Shown in pieces: positions 50,621-58,600 of a stretch of 64,000 bases of DNA (position 1 is the stretch's first letter; each line of letters starts with the position of its first letter). The DNA is from Yaniella flava (GTDB lineage Bacteria > Actinomycetota > Actinomycetes > Actinomycetales > Micrococcaceae). Location of the stretch: NCBI RefSeq assembly GCF_039529295.1, contig NZ_BAAAMN010000029.1, positions 41,654-105,653 on the forward strand. Direction: 5' to 3'. Position numbers and translations under genes: made by a program. Under the pieces are notes generated by a model that saw only the letters and a program-made list of their open reading frames with translations, was not told the origin of the DNA and ran no database searches.

Positions 50621-51258
50621 TGACCAAAGACAATCCAACCGTTGCCATTGCTGACTATGGCATCGGCAATCTGGGTTCTCTGGTTAATGCACTGCAACAC
50701 CAGGGGGCACGTGTCGTCGTGACTGCTGACGGCAAAGAACTCGTCGAAGCCGACGGGATGGTCCTACCAGGAAATGGTGCGTTTGCTGCGTGTAAAACGG
50801 CCATGGAAAACCTTAGTATCCCGCGCTGGGTGGGCCAGCGCGTGGCAGGTGGGCGTCCAGTCTTGGCGGTGTGTATAGGACACCAAATGTTATTTGAGGC
50901 ATCGACAGAATTCGGCGCCCATGAAGGTATGGGCGAATGGCCAGGGACCGCAGAAAAATTGCGTTCTAAAACCGTGCCGCATCTGGGGTGGAGCGAAGTT
51001 CGTCCGGCCCACGACAGCCACCTGTTTGCAGGAATTGAAGACGAACGCTTTTATTTCGCCCACTCCTACGCCGTGCTGGATTGGAACTTCACGCAAGAAA
51101 ATGAGTCGATGTTCCCACCCCAAGTGTCTTGGGCAAGCTACGGTGGGGACTTCATAGCTGCAGTCGAGAACGGTCCGCTAACCGGCGTACAGTTTCACCC
51201 AGAACTCTCGGGTACTGCGGGTCTGACACTGCTCAACAACTGGTTAGGAACGTTATAG
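50620..51258 (+). CDS. hisH: Imidazole glycerol phosphate synthase, glutamine amidotransferase subunit
   Basis: 212 aa class I glutaminase that feeds ammonia to HisF. ADYGIGNLGSL, oxyanion region LPGNGAF, nucleophile Cys in LAVCIGHQML, and the His-Glu pair in GVQFHPELSG. GTG start shares one base with the hisB stop. The partner hisF is not in this window. Confidence 0.95.
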   Translation: MTKDNPTVAIADYGIGNLGSLVNALQHQGARVVVTADGKELVEADGMVLPGNGAFAACKTAMENLSIPRWVGQRVAGGRPVLAVCIGHQMLFEASTEFGAHEGMGEWPGTAEKLRSKTVPHLGWSEVRPAHDSHLFAGIEDERFYFAHSYAVLDWNFTQENESMFPPQVSWASYGGDFIAAVENGPLTGVQFHPELSGTAGLTLLNNWLGTL

Positions 51259-51423
51259 ATGCCTTGGTGGTCCACCCTGCTGCTGGCACTCGGCGGTATT
51301 TTACTTGGGGGTGCCTGGTCCCTGCATCGTCAAAAGGCGCCCATTTGGGTGCGAATTACCTTCGTGATCTTGGCTGCACTGGCAATTATCGCCGCATTCT
51401 TTACCGTCCCATGGGCTGACTAA
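51259..51423 (+). CDS. Small membrane protein between hisH and hisA (54 aa)
   Basis: Starts at the base after the hisH stop (TAG then ATG) and ends 14 bp before hisA, so it is fixed in the operon. Reads MPWWSTLLLALGGILLGGAW, a short basic loop (SLHRQK), then a second hydrophobic segment, ending VPWAD: two membrane segments with a cytoplasmic or external turn. Reading frame, tight packing and codon use support a real gene. Function unknown. Confidence 0.7.
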   Translation: MPWWSTLLLALGGILLGGAWSLHRQKAPIWVRITFVILAALAIIAAFFTVPWAD

Positions 51424-51437
51424 CACACTGGAGAAAC

Positions 51438-52184
51438 ATGACCTCACCACTCGAACTTTTACCCGCCGTCGATGTACAGGACGGCCAAGCGGTCCGACTC
51501 GTACAAGGCGAATACGGCACTGCCACCAATTACGGTGACCCATTTGATGCGGCGATCGGTTGGCAACAGGCAGGGGCCGAATGGTTGCATCTCGTCGACC
51601 TCGACGCAGCCTTTGGTCACGGGAACAATCGCGACATTATCCGTCGGATTACCGAAGAACTCGGCATCAAAATTGAACTGTCAGGTGGGCTACGTGACGA
51701 TGCATCCCTAGAGGAAGCCCTGTCGATGGGTGCGACCCGCGTGAACCTCGGCACCGCAGCACTCGAAAATCCTGAATGGACCGCAAGCGTCATTGACAAG
51801 TATGGCGATAAAATCGCGGTGGGTCTTGACGTGCGGGGCCAAAAACTTGCAACCCGTGGATGGGTTGAAGAAGGCGGGAACCTGTGGGACGTGCTAGCGC
51901 AGCTGGAAGAAGCTGGCTGTGCCCGGTATGTAGTCACAGATATCACCAAAGATGGCACACTGACCGGCCCAAATACTGAGCTGCTCGGCCAGATTGCTGA
52001 ACATACCGGCAAACCGGTTATAGCTTCGGGTGGTATTTCTACCCTCGAAGATATTGCAACGTTGGCAAGCATGGTTGACCGGGGCATTGAAGGTGCAATC
52101 ATCGGTAAAGCACTCTATGCGGGACAATTCACGCTGCAGCAGGCACTGCATGTTGCAGCGGGAGCTTCGGTGAAAGACGTTTAG
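51438..52184 (+). CDS. hisA: Phosphoribosyl isomerase HisA/PriA
   Basis: 248 aa TIM barrel. LLPAVDVQDGQAVRLVQGEYGT and VGLDVRGQKLATRGW, ASGGIST phosphate site. In actinobacteria this enzyme (PriA) often serves both histidine and tryptophan synthesis; whether trpF exists elsewhere is not known, so the dual role is inference. GGAG precedes ATG. Confidence 0.94.
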   Translation: MTSPLELLPAVDVQDGQAVRLVQGEYGTATNYGDPFDAAIGWQQAGAEWLHLVDLDAAFGHGNNRDIIRRITEELGIKIELSGGLRDDASLEEALSMGATRVNLGTAALENPEWTASVIDKYGDKIAVGLDVRGQKLATRGWVEEGGNLWDVLAQLEEAGCARYVVTDITKDGTLTGPNTELLGQIAEHTGKPVIASGGISTLEDIATLASMVDRGIEGAIIGKALYAGQFTLQQALHVAAGASVKDV

Positions 52185-52191
52185 ATCCACG

Positions 52192-53115
52192 ATGCAGGAA
52201 AACCCCCAGCTGCCAGGCCACATTCAAGCAGCAATTGATCGCAACCTCTCCCGACAACACCGTGATGCCTTCGGGCGGCCAACAGACTCGGCGGGGACCG
52301 CCTGGGAAGGGCGCGATCTGTCCGGTACGGGCATCGATGGCTCATCGAACCCGCTGCACGCCTTCGACACGGATGACGGATTAGAAGATGAAGCATGGAC
52401 AAAAGTTCGCCAGGATCTCATTGACGGCAATGCCGATGAAAAAGACGTGTTCAAAGTCTTAGAGAACATCAGGGTGTTTGCAGCAGTGGTCCCGACCGTT
52501 GCAGAAACAACGTCCCATACCCACCATGACGAGCACGGCCATGCGCACACCATCGAATCTGATAAAGAATCCGATGTTGCGCTGGTATCGTTGAAATCCG
52601 CTGACGGACGCGGGACGTTGCCTGTGTTTACGTCTATTCCCAAACTCACGGCTTGGCACAAAGATGCCCGTCCAGTGGCAGTATGGATGCCGCGTGCTTG
52701 TCTTAGTGCGGTCGATGAGGGCAACGAGCTCGTGGTGATCGACCCTGGCGCCCACGTCACCTATGTGGTGCGGCGGCCTGAAGTTTACGCCCTGGCACAA
52801 CAAAAAGACTGGACCCCCTCTTATGAGGATGTCCAGATCGCCCGGGAGCTTTCCACGCTGACAGATCTCGTTCCGGGCCTTAAACAACTTGCGATGGCCC
52901 CGGGCCGTGGTGTGGCAACTCAAACATCCGACGGTACCGTGATTGCCGGTGGGGGAGCAGGACCAGAACTTGCCCTCGTCGCGACACCACATGATCCGAC
53001 CGATGCGGTAGGCAATAAGCTCATGTTGTCGACACTGCAGTCTCTGATTGCCGATCAGGAACTGCTTGCGCACCGAGCCGATACGGTAGAAATCGTGCTC
53101 GGCGCCGCGAGCTAG
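52192..53115 (+). CDS. SseB family protein
   Basis: 307 aa with an SseB N-terminal-like domain (FAAVVPTVAET through LVSLKSADGRGTLPVFTSIPKLTAWHKDARPVAV). Has a His cluster at about 109-119 (six His in eleven residues) inserted in the domain, which could bind a divalent metal. Actinobacterial SseB proteins often follow priA; function unknown. Starts 7 bp after hisA and ends directly against the convergent MarR gene. Confidence 0.8.
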   Translation: MQENPQLPGHIQAAIDRNLSRQHRDAFGRPTDSAGTAWEGRDLSGTGIDGSSNPLHAFDTDDGLEDEAWTKVRQDLIDGNADEKDVFKVLENIRVFAAVVPTVAETTSHTHHDEHGHAHTIESDKESDVALVSLKSADGRGTLPVFTSIPKLTAWHKDARPVAVWMPRACLSAVDEGNELVVIDPGAHVTYVVRRPEVYALAQQKDWTPSYEDVQIARELSTLTDLVPGLKQLAMAPGRGVATQTSDGTVIAGGGAGPELALVATPHDPTDAVGNKLMLSTLQSLIADQELLAHRADTVEIVLGAAS

Positions 53116-53601
53116 TTAATCTTCGGTGACCTCGTCAAGGTTCGCTGCGACCTGGCCAAAAGTCTGGTGCACCATGGCCAACTGTTCGTCAGAGACCGCG
53201 TCGGTAAACAGATTTTTCACACCCTTTGCGTGGATGACTGAAGCGCGACGAAACATCGTGCGACCTTCTGGTGTCAGCTCTGCCTGCCATGCACGGCCGT
53301 CTTGTGGGCATTTCACCTTTTTTACCAGCCCGCGTTCGGACAGCACTTTGACCTGATAGGTCAACCGCGACGGTGAAAAGACGATCGCGTCAGCAAGCTG
53401 ACCCATCCGCATCTGACCCTCAGGCGCCTCGGACAGCAGGAGCAGCATGTTATATTCACTCAGCGTGAGACCCAAGCGCTGTTTGAGTCGTTTCTCTAAA
53501 CGATCGAGTAACCGTGCGGTCGTTTCAAAATAGACGCGGAACCCCGGGCCGAGTGGTTGCTGCAGCTGTTCAGGCGTCAAATCCGTTGAGGAGTTGGTCA
53601 A
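53116..53601 (-). CDS. MarR family regulator
   Basis: 161 aa. Winged-helix with LTLSEYNMLLLLSEAPEGQMRMGQLADAIVFSPSRLTYQVKVLSERGLVKKVKCPQDGR as recognition and wing region. Last gene of a minus-strand operon after the FMN reductase, overlapping it by 32 bp. Likely autoregulates the oxidoreductase operon through the palindromes at 55500-55559; inducer unknown. Confidence 0.85.
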   Translation of the reverse strand: MTNSSTDLTPEQLQQPLGPGFRVYFETTARLLDRLEKRLKQRLGLTLSEYNMLLLLSEAPEGQMRMGQLADAIVFSPSRLTYQVKVLSERGLVKKVKCPQDGRAWQAELTPEGRTMFRRASVIHAKGVKNLFTDAVSDEQLAMVHQTFGQVAANLDEVTED

Positions 53602-54265
53602 AGGGAATCACCTCCAATTCCTTTGGTTGGGAGCTCGCGCGTCGCGGACGCGCCTCAAGACGGGCAACTACATCCGCCAGGTCGTCACCCGCACGCTGGA
53701 TACGACGACTCAAATACGCCACATTCGAGTGGTGGTCATCGCCGACGGCGCCTCCCGCGGCACCCCAATCCTCAGTTGCAGCATAGACGCCGGTGGGCAT
53801 CACCCGCATCCGCAGATACGAGAAGAGCGGACGCATGGAATTATCAATGACTAAAGAATGGCGCGGACTACCGCCCGTAGAACCAAGTTGGATGGGCACG
53901 CCGGTGAGCGCCTCGTTGTCTACCAAATCCCAGAAGGATTTAAACAGACCCGAATAGGATGCTTTGAACACCGGAGACACCGTGATGATCCCGTCGGCTT
54001 GTTCAACCTCATTGATCATTTCGTTCAGCTGTTCGGAGCGGCTAAACGTGACCATCGAATCCGCGATGTCAGTTGCGACGTCACGCAGTTCAAAGTGGTG
54101 CATTTCGGGGCGAAAGCCCCGTGCCGACAACGTATCCGCTGTTGCCTCTCCCAACTGTTTTGCCAGCATGGAGGTTGAACTCGGGTCGCTCAATCCGGCA
54201 GCGATGACCGCAATATGTCGAGTGTCCGGAGTAAACGGATCCGTCGCTTCGAATGCTGTTTCCAT
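53570..54265 (-). CDS. NAD(P)H-dependent FMN reductase, CE1759-like
   Basis: 231 aa flavodoxin-like reductase. IAVIAAGLSDPSSTSMLAKQLG start, then ADGIITVSPVFKASYSGLFKSFWDLVD (family FMN-site motif) and STGGSPRHSLVID. Fits the CE1759 family, the reductase half of a reductase / luciferase-like pair. Overlaps MarR by 32 bp. Confidence 0.85.
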   Translation of the reverse strand: METAFEATDPFTPDTRHIAVIAAGLSDPSSTSMLAKQLGEATADTLSARGFRPEMHHFELRDVATDIADSMVTFSRSEQLNEMINEVEQADGIITVSPVFKASYSGLFKSFWDLVDNEALTGVPIQLGSTGGSPRHSLVIDNSMRPLFSYLRMRVMPTGVYAATEDWGAAGGAVGDDHHSNVAYLSRRIQRAGDDLADVVARLEARPRRASSQPKELEVIPFDQLLNGFDA

Positions 54266-54317
54266 ATCAATCCTTCGTCATTGCCGATATGCCATCCTAC
54301 TGGGTTGCAGCAGATTG

Positions 54318-55478
54318 TTACTTTTTTTGGGCTTCCGTTGCCTCCTGGCGTTCCTGGTATGCCTGTGAGCCTTCGCCGCCACCGGCGATGGGAGCACGGC
54401 CCGCTGCCTGACGTTCTTTCAGGAATTGATGGGTCGGTGCGTCTGGCACGTCATCTGGACGACCTTTCGCGAACTCTTTGCGTAGTGCGGGCAAGACCTT
54501 CTCGCCGAAGAGGTCGATCTGCTCCAAGACCGTCTTTGTCGGCAGACCAGCATGGTCGATCAAGAACATTTGACGCTGGTAGTCACCTACCCACTGTCGA
54601 AATTCCAGGGTGCGTTCGATAACTTGCTCCGGCGAGCCAACCGTCAGTGGCGTCATCTTTGTGAAGTCTTCCATTGATGGGCCGTGACCGTAGACCGGCG
54701 CGTTATCGAAATACGGACGGAATTCGTCCCACGCGTCCTGGGATTTTTCGCGCATAAAGGTCTGCCCGCCCAGCGCAACATATGCCTGGTGGGCTTTGCC
54801 GTGGCCGTAGTACTCGTAGCGCTGACGGTATAAGCGAACCATCTGGATAACGTGTTCTTTGTTCCAGAAAATATTGTTGTGGAAGAAACCGTCGCCGTAA
54901 TATGCCGCCTGCTCGGCGATTTCCGGTGAGCGAATGGAACCATGCCACACAAACGGTGGGACGTCATCCAGGGGCCGAGGCGTCGAGGTGAACTGTTGCA
55001 ATGCAGTACGAAAGCGCCCTTCCCAATCGACGTCGATCTCCCGCCACAGACGGTACAACAAGTTGTAGTTCTCTACTGCCAACGGGATGCCCTGCCGAAT
55101 ATCTTTGCCGAACCATGGGTAGACCGGCCCGGTGTTGCCACGACCCATGGCCAAATCCATGCGACCATCAGCAAGGTGCTGTAGGTAGGCATAGTCTTCG
55201 GCCAACCGGACCGGGTCCATGGTCGTGATCAGTGTCGTGGACGTCGACAGAATGAGATTTTGGGTTTGGGCTGCGAGGTACGATAGGAGCACCGGGGGGT
55301 TCCCGGGTGCGACAAACGGCGGGTTGTGGTGCTGGCCGGTCGAAAATACTTCAAATCCAGCTTGTTCGGCATGCTTAGCAATTTTGACAGTGTCTTTGAT
55401 GCGTTGATTTTCAGATGGTGCCTGTCCAGTATGGGGATCTGGTGTGATGTCACCAATCGTGAATATACCGAATTGCAT
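54318..55478 (-). CDS. Luciferase-like FMN-dependent oxidoreductase, CE1758-like
   Basis: 386 aa LLM class protein. GIFTIGDITPDPHTGQAPSE start and VFSTGQHHNPPFVAPGNPPVLLSYLAAQT, DLAMGRGNTGPVYPWFG, are CE1758-family marks. Uses reduced FMN from the reductase to oxidise an unknown substrate. First gene of the three-gene operon; the two palindromes lie before it. Confidence 0.87.
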   Translation of the reverse strand: MQFGIFTIGDITPDPHTGQAPSENQRIKDTVKIAKHAEQAGFEVFSTGQHHNPPFVAPGNPPVLLSYLAAQTQNLILSTSTTLITTMDPVRLAEDYAYLQHLADGRMDLAMGRGNTGPVYPWFGKDIRQGIPLAVENYNLLYRLWREIDVDWEGRFRTALQQFTSTPRPLDDVPPFVWHGSIRSPEIAEQAAYYGDGFFHNNIFWNKEHVIQMVRLYRQRYEYYGHGKAHQAYVALGGQTFMREKSQDAWDEFRPYFDNAPVYGHGPSMEDFTKMTPLTVGSPEQVIERTLEFRQWVGDYQRQMFLIDHAGLPTKTVLEQIDLFGEKVLPALRKEFAKGRPDDVPDAPTHQFLKERQAAGRAPIAGGGEGSQAYQERQEATEAQKK

Positions 55479-55499
55479 GGATGCTCCTAAGGAAGACTG

Positions 55500-55512
55500 T
55501 TCAAAATCTGAA
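55500..55512. promoter_or_regulatory. MarR-type operator half-site pair O1
   Basis: TTCA-AAATC-TGAA, 22 bp before the oxidoreductase start. Similar core to the palindrome at 55542-55559 (TTCAnATCTGAA). Confidence 0.5.
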
Positions 55513-55541
55513 GTATCCTTAGCGTAGCGTACAATGAAAAG

Positions 55542-55559
55542 TATTTCAAATCTGAAATA
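55542..55559. promoter_or_regulatory. MarR-type operator O2
   Basis: TATTTCA-AATC-TGAAATA, perfect 7-bp arms. Together with O1 probably bound by the MarR protein encoded at 53116-53601 and covering the operon promoter. Confidence 0.55.
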
Positions 55560-55626
55560 TATTTGGTGGGTTTCTGCATTTCAGCGCCATTGCCAATGTT
55601 CTCCATCAGAAATGGCCTTCACGCAC

Positions 55627-55632
55627 TAAGCT
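55627..55632 (+). promoter_or_regulatory. Leaderless-type -10 before NUDIX gene (TAAGCT)
   Basis: TAAGCT exactly 7 nt before ATG 55640; no ribosome-binding site. Confidence 0.45.
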
Positions 55633-55639
55633 AGATGCT

Positions 55640-56086
55640 ATGCAAACGACTATGCCCGAGCCCGTTGTTGTGGGCGCAGCCATTCTCGATGACGCGACTG
55701 ACCCAACCCACATGTTGGTAGCGCGGCGAAAAGCCCCAAAATCCCTGGCAGGGTATTGGGAGTTTCCCGGTGGCAAAGTGGAGCCCGATGAATCCCTGAC
55801 AGACGGGCTGCTGCGCGAGATTCGTGAAGAATTGGGTGTGGATATTCAAATCCTCGACCTGATCGTGGCGCCCGAAGAGGCTGGCTGGCAACTCGATAAT
55901 GGTATGCGAATGCACGTCTACACCGCAGTCGTTACTTCCGGTGTGCCTCGACCGGTGATCGAACATGATCGTCTCGAGTGGGCGCAGCTCACAGCGGCAG
56001 CGATGCAATCGCTGGAATGGATCCCCGCAGATCTGCCCATTGTCGATGCAATACTGAAACAGCTCGGCGGTAGCTTAGCGCGATGA
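55640..56086 (+). CDS. NUDIX hydrolase, MutT-like
   Basis: 148 aa. NUDIX box G-x5-E-x7-REUxEExGU complete from GKVEPDES to REIREELGV (about 45-65). The KSLAGYWEFPGGKVE context is that of 8-oxo-dGTP diphosphatases (MutT), so nucleotide-pool sanitation is likely. Overlaps the convergent lyase gene by 12 bp. Confidence 0.85.
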   Translation: MQTTMPEPVVVGAAILDDATDPTHMLVARRKAPKSLAGYWEFPGGKVEPDESLTDGLLREIREELGVDIQILDLIVAPEEAGWQLDNGMRMHVYTAVVTSGVPRPVIEHDRLEWAQLTAAAMQSLEWIPADLPIVDAILKQLGGSLAR

Positions 56087-56929
56087 TCGGGCGAGTTTCT
56101 GGGCACGTTCGACCACGATCTTTGCGTGGGCAATGAGGGGCCCGTCGACCATTGAGCCGCGGAACTGAAATACACCCCCGTGGTTGTCCACCTCGGTCAG
56201 CAGGGCCTGAGCGTAGTCGAGCTCTTGTGGTGTTGGTGTATAAGCCTCCCGGACAACAGCCACCTGGGCTGGATGAATACACGCTTTTGCACTCCAACCG
56301 GTTGCGACCGCATCTTGTGCTTCAGCAACGAGCTGTTCTGTGGGCGACAAATCCGTATGGATCGTATCAATGCTCGCTTTACCAGCTGCTGCGGCAGCCA
56401 AGAGCACTTGGGCCCGGGCAAAGCGGGGGACATCACGATACGTGCCGTCGGAAAACCTCGATGATGAGCCGCCCGTGGATGCCATCAGGTCCTCAGAGCC
56501 CCACATTAACGCGGTTACTGCCGGGTGCTGAGCAATACGGGCAGCTTCAAGCACTCCGGCGGCTGTCTCACACAAGACGATGAGCCCAACGCCTTCGAGT
56601 GCCTTGGCAACTTCATCCACGCCCTGATGACTTTCGACTTTGGGCACCATGACGTGTCGGACCGCTGTGTTGGATAACAGTGCGACGTCCTCCGTGAAGT
56701 CGTGGTCTTCGACCGGATTGATACGTACGACAGTTCGGGCAGCCGAGGCGTCATCCATGGCTGCAAGGTGCTTGGCCAATGCCTCACGTGCGGCCGGACG
56801 ATCCTGCACAGCAACGGCATCTTCTAGATCAATGATGATCGCATCGGATCGTTCGAGTGCTTTGGCATAACGTTCTGGACGATCAGCAGGTACAAACAGC
56901 AGTGCTGGTCCAAGATCGAAGGTGGTCAT
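56075..56929 (-). CDS. CoA-ester lyase, CitE-like (HpcH/HpaI family)
   Basis: 284 aa TIM-barrel lyase. LFVPADRPERYAKALERSDAIIIDLEDAV is the family N-terminus; VMVPKVESHQGV (Glu metal ligand region) and ALMWGSEDLMASTGG follow. As the end gene of an acyl-CoA carboxylase / dehydrogenase / MaoC operon it matches the mycobacterial citE of the leucine-degradation cluster, where it acts on methylmalyl- or HMG-type CoA esters. Overlaps the MaoC gene by 4 bp. Confidence 0.85.
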   Translation of the reverse strand: MTTFDLGPALLFVPADRPERYAKALERSDAIIIDLEDAVAVQDRPAAREALAKHLAAMDDASAARTVVRINPVEDHDFTEDVALLSNTAVRHVMVPKVESHQGVDEVAKALEGVGLIVLCETAAGVLEAARIAQHPAVTALMWGSEDLMASTGGSSSRFSDGTYRDVPRFARAQVLLAAAAAGKASIDTIHTDLSPTEQLVAEAQDAVATGWSAKACIHPAQVAVVREAYTPTPQELDYAQALLTEVDNHGGVFQFRGSMVDGPLIAHAKIVVERAQKLARSSR

Positions 56930-57426
56930 GCGGTGGCCTCTCGGTGTTTCGTTTCAGATTCCCAAAGCAAGGTGGAGCGGCTACATTCGGCCACGACGTC
57001 GCCGTGTTGGTCCCGGCCGATGTGGCGGAATGAGACGATGCCCTGGCCCGGCCGTGACGAGGAAAGGCGCTTATCGATAATCTCGGTTTCCGTGTACAAC
57101 GTGTCACCGTGGTAGAGCGGTTTGGGAAACTTGACCGCCTCAAAACCAAGATTCGCCACGATGGTGCCTTGTGTCAGTTGAGCAACTGAGGCTCCAACAA
57201 TCGTAGATAGCGTGAACATGGAATTGACCAGCGGTTGGCCAAACTCCTGCTGAGAGGACCAGTGTGCGTCCAAGTGCAAGGACTGCATGTTCATGGTCAG
57301 CGTCGTGAATCCGACGTTGTCGGACTCGGTCACGGTGCGGCCGGGCGCGTGCTGATAGATGGCTCCGACCTCGATTTCATCAAAGTACAGTCCGCGTTGC
57401 ACAATGATTTTTGGGTTGTCTGGCAT
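56926..57426 (-). CDS. MaoC-like enoyl-CoA hydratase
   Basis: 166 aa hot-dog fold. YFDEIEVGAIYQHAPGRTVTESDNV and the catalytic segment NMQSLHLDAHWSS (Asp/His hydratase dyad region). Start ATG 57426 with AGGAA upstream; the open frame goes to 57528, overlapping the dehydrogenase. Hydrates an unsaturated acyl-CoA in the pathway. Confidence 0.85.
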   Translation of the reverse strand: MPDNPKIIVQRGLYFDEIEVGAIYQHAPGRTVTESDNVGFTTLTMNMQSLHLDAHWSSQQEFGQPLVNSMFTLSTIVGASVAQLTQGTIVANLGFEAVKFPKPLYHGDTLYTETEIIDKRLSSSRPGQGIVSFRHIGRDQHGDVVAECSRSTLLWESETKHREATA

Positions 57427-57433
57427 ATCGTTC

Positions 57434-58573
57434 CTAGAGTCCAAGAGAGCGGGCGATGAGCATGAGTTGCACCTCGGTGGTGCCTTCGCCGATTTCCAGG
57501 ATCTTGGAGTCCCGGTAGTGTCGGGCAACGAGCGTTTCGTTCATGAAACCATAGCCACCGAATACTTGGGTCGCGTCACGAGCATTGTCCATGGCCGCTT
57601 CTGAGGCGACCATTTTGGCAATTGCGGCTTCGGTTTTGAACGGTTCACCCGCGATGAGTTTCTTTGCTGCGGTGTAATAGGCGGCTCGAGCGGAGTACGC
57701 CCGGGCCTGCATGCGAGCAATCTTGAACGAGATTGCCTGGTTGTCGCCGATAGGACGACCAAAAGAATGTCGGGTCTTGGCATAAGCGACTGATTCATCG
57801 ACACAGCCTTGGGCCGCTCCGGTGGCCACTGCAGCAATCGCTATCCGGCCTTCATCTAAGATGCCCAGAAAGTTCGCGTAACCACGGCCACGCTCACCGA
57901 GTAGATTTTCTTCTGGAACCTGCACGTCATTGAGCGTGAGCGGGTGGGTATCAGAAGCATTCCAACCGACCTTGTCATAGGCTGGTTCGGCGGTAAAACC
58001 AGGGGTGTCGGTCGGGACGATGATCGTCGAAATCTCGTCTTGGCCGGTCACAGCGGTCACGGTAACCATCGAGGTGATGTCGGTTCCGGAGTTGGTAATG
58101 AACTCTTTATTGCCGTTGATGGTCCAGGTGCCATTGTCCAAGGTCGCTTTGGTCTGGGTGCCACCGGCATCCGAACCTGCGCCAGGTTCAGTGAGTCCAA
58201 AGCCGGCGAGGTTTTTTGCTTCGGCCAGCGAGGGTAGCCATTGCTGTTTTTGTGCCTCGGTGCCGAATTTCAGCAAGGGCATCATGCCCAGCGATACGCC
58301 AGCTTCTAGTGTCATGGCAACCGACTGATCTACCTTGGCGAGTTCTTCCAGGGCGAGGCACAGGGTGAAGTAGTCGCCGCCTTGGCCACCATATTCTTCG
58401 GGGATAGGCAGACCGAACAGTCCCATTTCGCCCATTTCGGCGATCACTTTATAAGGGAAGGTCTTTTCTTTGTCGTGTTGGGCTGAAACCGGAGCGACAA
58501 CCTGCTGCGTGAATTCTCGAACACCTTCAACGAGCGCGAGTTGTTCTTCATCGAGTAAATGATCATGTGACAT
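57434..58573 (-). CDS. Acyl-CoA dehydrogenase
   Basis: 379 aa FAD enzyme. N-terminal helical domain, FAD/substrate motif GFGLTEPGAGSDAGGTQTKA, and C-terminal signature KILEIGEGTTEVQLMLIARSLG. A Glu stands at the medium-chain-type catalytic position (the E in IGEGTTE), unlike isovaleryl-CoA dehydrogenases that keep Ala or Gly there and use a Glu elsewhere. So branched-chain substrate is inferred from context, not from this residue. Confidence 0.92.
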   Translation of the reverse strand: MSHDHLLDEEQLALVEGVREFTQQVVAPVSAQHDKEKTFPYKVIAEMGEMGLFGLPIPEEYGGQGGDYFTLCLALEELAKVDQSVAMTLEAGVSLGMMPLLKFGTEAQKQQWLPSLAEAKNLAGFGLTEPGAGSDAGGTQTKATLDNGTWTINGNKEFITNSGTDITSMVTVTAVTGQDEISTIIVPTDTPGFTAEPAYDKVGWNASDTHPLTLNDVQVPEENLLGERGRGYANFLGILDEGRIAIAAVATGAAQGCVDESVAYAKTRHSFGRPIGDNQAISFKIARMQARAYSARAAYYTAAKKLIAGEPFKTEAAIAKMVASEAAMDNARDATQVFGGYGFMNETLVARHYRDSKILEIGEGTTEVQLMLIARSLGL

Positions 58574-58600
58574 GGTGGAAAGCCTTTCGTCGTCGCAACG

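Noticed and set aside
52516..52551. His-rich segment as evidence of a metal transporter or ZnuA-like protein
   Set aside because: The rest of the protein is SseB-like and cytosolic; the patch alone does not support transport.
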